Below are positions 57,715 to 64,000 of a DNA stretch of 64,000 nt, piece after piece. Numbering within the stretch: position 1 is the first letter of the stretch; each line of letters begins with the position of its first letter. The notes under the pieces were generated by a model. That model saw only the letters and a list, made by a program, of their open reading frames with translations. It did no database searches and was not told the origin of the DNA. The position numbers and the translations under genes are program-made. Source of the DNA: Toxonevra muliebris (Eukaryota; Arthropoda; Insecta; Diptera; Pallopteridae); contig OY829326.1 of assembly GCA_963691655.1 (NCBI GenBank), positions 41,629,989 to 41,693,988 of the forward strand. Reading direction: 5' to 3'.

Positions 57715-59477
57715 TGTATGTACAATTTTGGCACGGGACCAGACGCGGTAGATCTTTTTAAATATCTTTATCTAAAATTTTAATAAAAACAAGTTATTAA
57801 AACTATTAATTTAACGGTAAATTAATAAAGAACTTACAAAAAAAAATCTCCCTTTTCCATATTGAAAAAATGTTTCCTAGGATAAATCGACAAATTACAA
57901 CCTCTGAAAATATATTAGTGAAATCGAGAATCTCTGCAGTTCACATAGCGGTAAGATTCTGACTAATTGCACGAGGATGAGGCCTCTTGGGGAGATATTT
58001 TCTTTTTCTTTTTTTAGCCGGAGAGAATTTTCTCCTGTTTTTCTTTTTGTTCTTAAACGGTTTCTCGGCATTTTAGAAAGTGCCGTCGTTTTCTATACAT
58101 TAAACATTGATTTTCAAATTATAAATATCAAATATCTGCTATAAGAAAGCAGAAGACATGAAGAATTTGAAAATCCATGCACATAATGGATAAAAAATTT
58201 GATTGTGCTTGAAATTTATCTCTCTAGTAATTTGGTACTGCAGCCAAATGTTCAAGTATGGTATGCAAAATCAAATATTTTTCTGCGACAGAAACTACTA
58301 CTAGATGACTACACATATAGTTCTTTTAGCCTGCAACACATTATTTAATGAAGCACATACATGGAACAGTAGTCAAGACTTTGAAAATTAATTTTCATAG
58401 TCTACAAAAAAAATAAAAAAACACATACATAATAAAGAAACTAATCTAATTCAGGTAAAAGTCTTCGTCTGCTTTTAAAGGAGCTAGAAGTAGTTTTATA
58501 TTATAATCCCAAGTAGTTACAGTTCTTTTATTTTCACATTTCAAAAATGTCTTTAAAACTGAAATGCTATATTCCCCAGCTAATTTCTGATATACGACTA
58601 AAGATTCGTAAGAGTGAGAGACCCTGTTGGTTATTTGAAAAATATCGGCATTCATTTCATAGTTCATCATCATAGTTTTGAAAAAAATACCGGATCAATC
58701 AGTGGGCTCTTGATAATTAATCAGCCACCTGTTTTATCTAAAGCTCTTGAAATGAAGGCTATCTTGCTATCGGAGACAAGTTATTTCTTGATTTTTTGTG
58801 AACTGATATATTTCATACTAGACTAATGAGTCCGACACGGGTTAAATCAGATTAGAAATTATAAGAATCTTGTCAGTAAATTCAACTTTTGTGATAAATA
58901 TACTTAAATTTCAAGCTTAATTTTATTGCATAGAAAAATTGTAATGTTCATTTATTTCATTCAAGATATGGGAAAATATTTTTTTTTAATGTTTAAAATA
59001 TTTTTAAAAATGAAAATTGTAAAACTTTCATGACATGGGAGAAATGTTCGGTAAATCATATCGAAACTAGAACTCTCGAAGTATTATACACACACTCAAG
59101 TATTGAATGAAGTCTTACTTAAAAGGAAATTTCTTTGTCAAGAGAAAACGTTAAATTGAATTGATTTTCTTAGGCCGCATTAACCCTTAAATGCACAATT
59201 TTCTTAATTGTCCAAAAAAAAAAAAGTGAGGAATAAATCGGCATTGCGGAGTCCAATACTGTTTCTCTTTGACTCCCACAATTCACAGTATAGCCCAGAA
59301 ATTTAAAAAATTGGAACGATGCAAATTTGCATCACTGATTATCTTTTCTGGAAAAAAATTATCTACTCTTAAAAAAAATAAAAAAATTTCTTCCTATTGG
59401 ACTTTTTTCAAACGATACAAATATGCAGAAAAAAGCATTAAATAAAATAAAACGGTGCAAAAAAAAAAAAAATATAT
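57715..59477. other. No recognised gene
   Basis: The minus-strand frame 58446-58673 (75 codons, ending LAPLKADEDFYLN) has protein-like composition without a known domain. TTAACCCTTAAATGC (59179) resembles a piggyBac-type end without partner. Otherwise AT-rich. Confidence 0.35.
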
Positions 59478-59479
59478 TA

Positions 59480-60699
59480 TTGGGAGTATAAGTGTATAAG
59501 CTTGTATTTTTTTCGTAATTTGTACATTTATTGTGAAAAAGTGATTAAAAATTTATTCTTTAAAGTATTGTCCATCGTTAGCCACAACCTTTTCCCATCT
59601 TTCTGGTAGCATACGGATTCCGCGTCAAAAGAACTTCTCATTTTTTGAGGCTATCCACGAACCGACCCATTTTTTGAGTTCTTCGAAAGAACGGAAGTGC
59701 TGTTCAGCCAGGCCATGTGTCATCGATCGAAACAAGTGGTAATCAGAAGGAGCAGTGTCTGGAGAATACGGCGGGTGGGGTAGCACTTCCCAGTTCAGCG
59801 TTTCCAAGTATGTTTTTACTTGCCTTGCAACATGCTGCCGAGCATTGTCGTGCTGAAGAATAACTTCGTCGTGTCTATTCTTATATTCTGGCTTCTTATC
59901 CTTTAATGCTCAGCTCAAATGCATCAATTGTAGTCGGTAGCGGTCGCCAGTGATCGTTTCATTCGGTTTCAACAGCTCATAATACACGACACCTTTCATA
60001 TCCCACCAAATGCACAGCATGAGCTTGGATCCATGGATGTTCGGCTTTGCCGTTGATGTTGATGCATGTCCGGGCGGTCTCCATGATTTTTTACGCTTTG
60101 GGTAATCGTAACGTATCCACTTTTCACGCCAGTCACAATACGATGCAGAAAACCCTTTCTTTTCTGTCGTTCAATCAGCAGTTCACATGTGAAAAATCGT
60201 CGTTCGACGTCTCTCGACTTGAATCATTCCCAAAGCTTTTAATCGTTTAGAGATGGTTGATTGATCAACTCCTAAAGATTCTGCAAGTTCTTGTTGCGTT
60301 TGACATGAATCTTTTGCGAGTAATGCCTTCAATTCTTCATCTTCGAACTTTTTCGCGCCGCCTGAACGTTCCCTGTCTTCAACATCAAAATCACCACTTT
60401 TGAAACGGGCATACCACACCTGACACATTCTAACGTCTATATCACAGTCAGGATAAGCTTCAGTGAGTAAACGATGTGCTTCAGTTGCGTTTTCCTTTAA
60501 ATGGAAGAAGCAAATTAAAACTTCCCGCAAATGTTATAGTAAAACACTTTTGCAAAATTATGAAAATTATTTCACAGATCAATTCTTATAGTATTTTTGG
60601 CGCTCTTCGAGATTGAATTGCTGTCAATGTCAAAAAAGTGGCGCGTATGATAGATATGAAGTTGGTCACAATTACGAGTTTATACATTCATACTCCCAA
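59480..60699 (-). mobile_element. Full-length mariner (mauritiana-like), 1220 bp, dead
   Basis: It is flanked by the TA duplication (59478-59479, 60700-60701). The TIRs begin TTGGGAGTAT at both ends and match at 23 of 27, all four differences being transitions. The length is slightly below the usual ~1.3 kb. The transposase lies on the minus strand and is interrupted. Mariner moves by cut-and-paste into TA. Confidence 0.92.
59563..60530 (-). pseudogene. mariner transposase pseudogene
   Basis: Reading from 60530: REVLICFFHLKENATEAHRL, the HTH region with FKSGDFDVEDRERSG and ESLGVDQSTISKRLKALG. After a frame shift come YDYPKRKKSWRPPGHAST, LCIWWDMKGVVYYELL, LQHDNARQHVAR, NWEVLPHPPYSPDTAPSDYH and LPERWEKVVANDGQYF. 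The second and third catalytic Asp (HDN; SPDTAPSD) are present. The first catalytic block (GDEKW) is broken: the codons read TGV then shift. Stops follow MHLS and KFF, and no ATG is left at the start. The similarity is to the mauritiana (Mos1-like) group. Confidence 0.9.
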
Positions 60700-60701
60700 T
60701 A

Positions 60702-63540
60702 TTTACATGGCTCAGATGCCCAAAGACTTAAAAAGATGGATCAGAAAATAAATCAAGTTTCATTCTAGTTAGTTATAAATAGCTGTAAGCGCTAGTGGAT
60801 CCAGATATTAGTTTTTCGTCCTTTTACATTTTTTGTTTTTTATTTTGATTGATGCATGAAATTTTCATTGATTAAGATTTTTATCCCCATCGTAAATAAA
60901 ACAGTTTGAATTGAGTTTTCATGTGATAATTTCCGGAAAATTCTCCTCTTCCTAGAACACATTGTATTTTTACTGCTCTGATAATGACTCTGAAAGATGA
61001 ATAGATATCCGGAGAAATGCCACGTTGGAGGTTTGTATTGTTAGTTCTTTTTTCTGGTACTTTCTTAAAGATATCGCATAGAAGATAACTTTTATTCCAA
61101 TATTGGCGAAAGTTCGGTTATTATTTGAAAATGTTCGGAATCCAAGTATGAATGGATTTTATAGCTACCCAGTGTGCAGCACGAAGAGCTCGTCTTTTTT
61201 GAGTGCAGCCTAAAAAGTTCGGCCTAGATACTCAACTGGTGTCCGTAATAGTTGTAGTAATATACATATGCCTAAAATTTATACACATTACCTACTAAGA
61301 TTCCAGAGGTAAAAGATCTGAAAAATTATTACAAGTTCTTAAACTATAATTATGTAAATTAAAATATTGGAATATAAAAATGAATTGCAATATAATTCAC
61401 ACACATAAAAACTTTCTATTCTATTTTTGTAGTAATACTCACATTTGTGGTGGTGTGGTTATTTGTTGTAAAGATTTTTATTGAAATTTATTTATATTTT
61501 TTAAATGTATCTCTGGAAAAAAACCTGAAATTCATTTGCATTTGTTGCATTTAAATAATCATACATAAAGATGTGAAGAAAGAAGTAAAAAGAATGAACA
61601 AAGCCAAAATCAACCTGCCACTTATCTTTCACGCACCATCGTAATCATCATCGTCATCAACAACAACAACAACAACAACAACAGCAACATCAATTTTACA
61701 ATAAAATCACATTCATATACTTACATTTGCTTTCGACTTTCAAGATTCGATTCGATTCCTGCAACATCAACAACAACATCATCATCATGAATTGAGATGA
61801 GGTTGATGGTTGCTGCTGATGATTATTATCAACAACAACAACAACACACAACTCTTCTCTACATGTAGACAGACGGAGACAATATACGAGTATGCGATGG
61901 ATATATATAAAATTCTATAGAACGCATCATAAATATATATATATATATATAAATTTTTCGTGCATCAGGTGACCTATTTAACGTGAGGTTTTGTTTACGA
62001 TTTTTATATTTATGCGTTTGAGTTGTTTTGTTTTTGCTGTTGTTGTTGTTGTTGTTGCCGACACAAACGGTCAAGTTTTTATTGTTCTTATTGGTGATGT
62101 GGTTGTTGCTGTTGCCATTAGTGATGCTATTGCTATTGTTACTCTTACTGATATGGTTGTTGGTGGTGACTGACCACTGCTGCTGCTGCTGATGATGACA
62201 TTGTATGACATTTCACATTGTAACAAACTCAATTTAAAAATGTTTTTTTTTTTGTTTGTTTTGTTTTTTAAAGCGTGTGTAAAATATAAAAAAAAAATAA
62301 TAAAAATCAAAATACTTTGAAGTAGGTTATATATACAATACATACATATATGAGTGTGTATGTGGGTACCTGCGTGATTCAGCAAAATATATTTATTAAT
62401 TTCAATTTTCAAGTTTCTTCTTTTTTTTCCATCACTCTCTCATTTTTGTTGGTAACTTTCACAAATGCAACAAAAGAAAAAACAAAATAAATTGCGCAAC
62501 TTTTCTTTCAAATGACGCTCGTTGTGCTTCTTCAAATTGTCATTTAAATGATAAATAAATTCATTAAGAAAAAGGGTTGAAGTTGTTGTTCTTACTGTTT
62601 TTGCGGCTCCAGCTACTGTTATTCTGCTGCTGGATGTTCAATATTGATGATGATGGTGAGCATGGAGGCGAAATAATGACGTCTACCCTTTTCTTAAAAT
62701 TTCAATTAATCAAAGTTTTTTTGGTTTTTCTCTTCTTTTGAAATAATTTTCTAGTTCTTCTTCTTCCTTTATACCAAAAAAAAAAGGGAAGAATCTAAAT
62801 GCAAATTTCAAAGACTTTGTAGACTCAACGAAAAATGATAAGAAATGTTGTTTAGTTGTTATAATTGATATAGTTTTGTTTTTTGAAAAAAAAAATTCAC
62901 CAAAAAATCATCCAAAATTTGTAGAAATTATTACGATTCGATTTAGTTTTATAAACTAACACACATCAAAATCCTCGCAGGAACATCAAATTATTTCTAT
63001 GGTTAATAGTCGGTATTCCCTCACTTGTAGGAAGTTTACTTGCTGTTTAAGCGATGGTTCAGATCCAAGCCAACAAATAAAAAGCAGACTTCCTTTCATC
63101 TTTATAGGCCATGTTTTTATCTCGAATTGGTCTCAACTGTTCGTTGCGTTGGCTCTTTTTAATTTACAACTAAGTTATATACCTTCAATTCTAATAAGGA
63201 ACGATCAATAAATAACAATATTTTTACAAGAGATAAGGGATTGAAGAGCAGATAGTCGAAGCTATCTTTTAAAGTAAGGAAAGAGTGGATTTTTGTTTTT
63301 AAATATGTATGAGATTTATGATTTTTTATTAAATATATGGGACATTTTCTGTCAATGGGAGACCCCCCCCCCCTCCCCCCCCTGTCTAAAATTGGTTAAG
63401 GTATTTTAGGGCATGTTTGGGCTCAAATGAAAGCTTATTATCTCTAGTTTCGAATGCAACAAGGCCTTTTTTGATTTTGAATGACGGCGGACCAATATGG
63501 CGGCTGCAAGCCTACCACCTCATCATAAAATAATAGTTTT
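60702..63540. other. Non-coding, microsatellite-containing stretch
   Basis: No gene is recognised. CAA (61656-61686), AT (61931-61951), GTT (62038-62055), GCT/GAT (62175-62196), A/T runs, and a C-rich tract (63362-63383). Frames over these arrays are translated repeats. Confidence 0.5.
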
Positions 63541-63544
63541 ATCA

Positions 63545-64000
63545 AGCGTACGTTTACCCAAGTCATCACAAAAAAACAGATAAAGCCTTTTTTCGTATAT
63601 TTTTTTTCGCTGAATATGAATCTAATATTTATTTCCATGGGAAATGTTACGTGTTGTCCCTAACCTCAAAAATGGTCCAAAAAGGCTGTTTTTCGGGTCT
63701 TACGCTTAACAAAGTCATCATAAAACGACGGGAAATTCTTATTTTTGTGTAGTTTCAGCTGATAAACATAAATCTAATATTATTTTCACGGGAAATATTA
63801 CATGTCGTCTCTAACCTCAAAAAATGAAAAATTCCAAACAAAAAATTTTTCGTCTCTCACGTGCCCCAAATCACCAGAAAACTTCCCAAAAAACTTATTC
63901 TTCATTTTTCATTTCTTAACTTTGCTGTAACATACTTTAAGCGTTACCCAGAAATAACGACGTGAACTCAGCAGGTCTCTGTTTCCTTTGCGGTGTTTTA
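63545..64000 (+). repeat. Tandem repeat, ~152-bp period, cut by window end
   Basis: Two and a half to three diverged units. The anchor AAGTCATCACA at 63561 recurs as AAGTCATCATA about 152 bases on; each unit includes AATCTAATATT, GGGAAAT.TTAC, GT.CCTAACCTCAAAAA. The third unit is weaker (CAAATCACCAG). It continues past the window. A repeat of this kind may be the inside of a larger element. Confidence 0.65.

Noticed and set aside
59179..59200. piggyBac-type end TTAACCCTTAAATGC
   Set aside because: No matching opposite end found.
1..64000. CRISPR array, bacterial operons or ribosomal RNA
   Set aside because: No direct-repeat/spacer structure, no ribosome-binding-site-led gene rows and no rRNA sequence; everything fits insect nuclear DNA.

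Overview
The window looks like AT-rich, gene-poor euchromatin of a higher fly (Diptera, Brachycera; tephritid-like is my best guess). The reasons are the high AT content, the dense CAA/CAG, CA/GT and TATG microsatellites, and a set of degraded non-LTR retrotransposons with RNase H domains, Jockey-type RT, mauritiana-type mariner, Tc1, hAT-like and TTAA-target elements, plus tRNA-derived SINEs. No complete host protein-coding gene, true tRNA, rRNA or CRISPR array is recognisable. Nearly all longer open frames are either transposon remnants or translated simple repeats. The window probably lies in introns or intergenic DNA around one or two unresolved genes.

Layout. 0.8-2.6 kb: a hAT-like element (1.8 kb) carrying a Jockey RT fragment and a TTAA-type MITE. 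4.9-7.1 kb: a small inverted-repeat element, a 12-bp-period minisatellite and a long foldback. 9.1-10.4 kb: two 5'-truncated LINEs side by side, each with target-site duplications (TSDs). 13.1-14.6 kb: a LINE fragment, a piggyBac-like MITE and an inverted copy of the second LINE. 17-18.4 kb: a small TTAA MITE, a near-perfect hairpin and a ~283-bp-period tandem repeat. 21.8-24 kb: a LINE C-terminal scrap and a long-TIR element. 25.7-26.1 kb: a full-length two-tRNA SINE. 28.7-31.4 kb: a perfect 77-bp inverted repeat, a second SINE family interrupted by a mariner, a hAT-like MITE and a foldback. 32.3-33.8 kb: a LINE with RT and RNase H. 35.7-37.0 kb: a decayed hAT-like MITE with a second SINE inserted in it. 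38.4-39.6 kb: another RNase H LINE with 16-bp TSDs. 40.8-46.7 kb: two near-identical hAT-like MITEs in opposite orientation, with a GC-richer promoter-like block and a CTCF-like motif between them. 47-49.2 kb: a chimeric SINE fragment, a Tc1 pseudogene with an internal inversion and another TTAA MITE. 50-54.8 kb: an exceptionally microsatellite-dense block with one convincing 3' splice site. 55.4-60.7 kb: the intact partner of the first TTAA MITE, a SINE and a complete but dead mariner. 63.5-64 kb: a ~152-bp tandem repeat running off the end.

The most connected story is the SINE/LINE system. A two-headed tRNA-derived SINE (two full copies with TSDs) ends in a sequence shared with LINEs in the same window: 23 identical bases with one LINE and 23 of 24 with another. 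A second SINE family shares a 32-bp central core with it, and a third fragment joins that same core to a different LINE-type 3' tail. This pattern suggests SINEs assembled from exchangeable head, core and LINE-tail modules. All LINE copies here are 5'-truncated and broken, so mobilisation would depend on active copies elsewhere.
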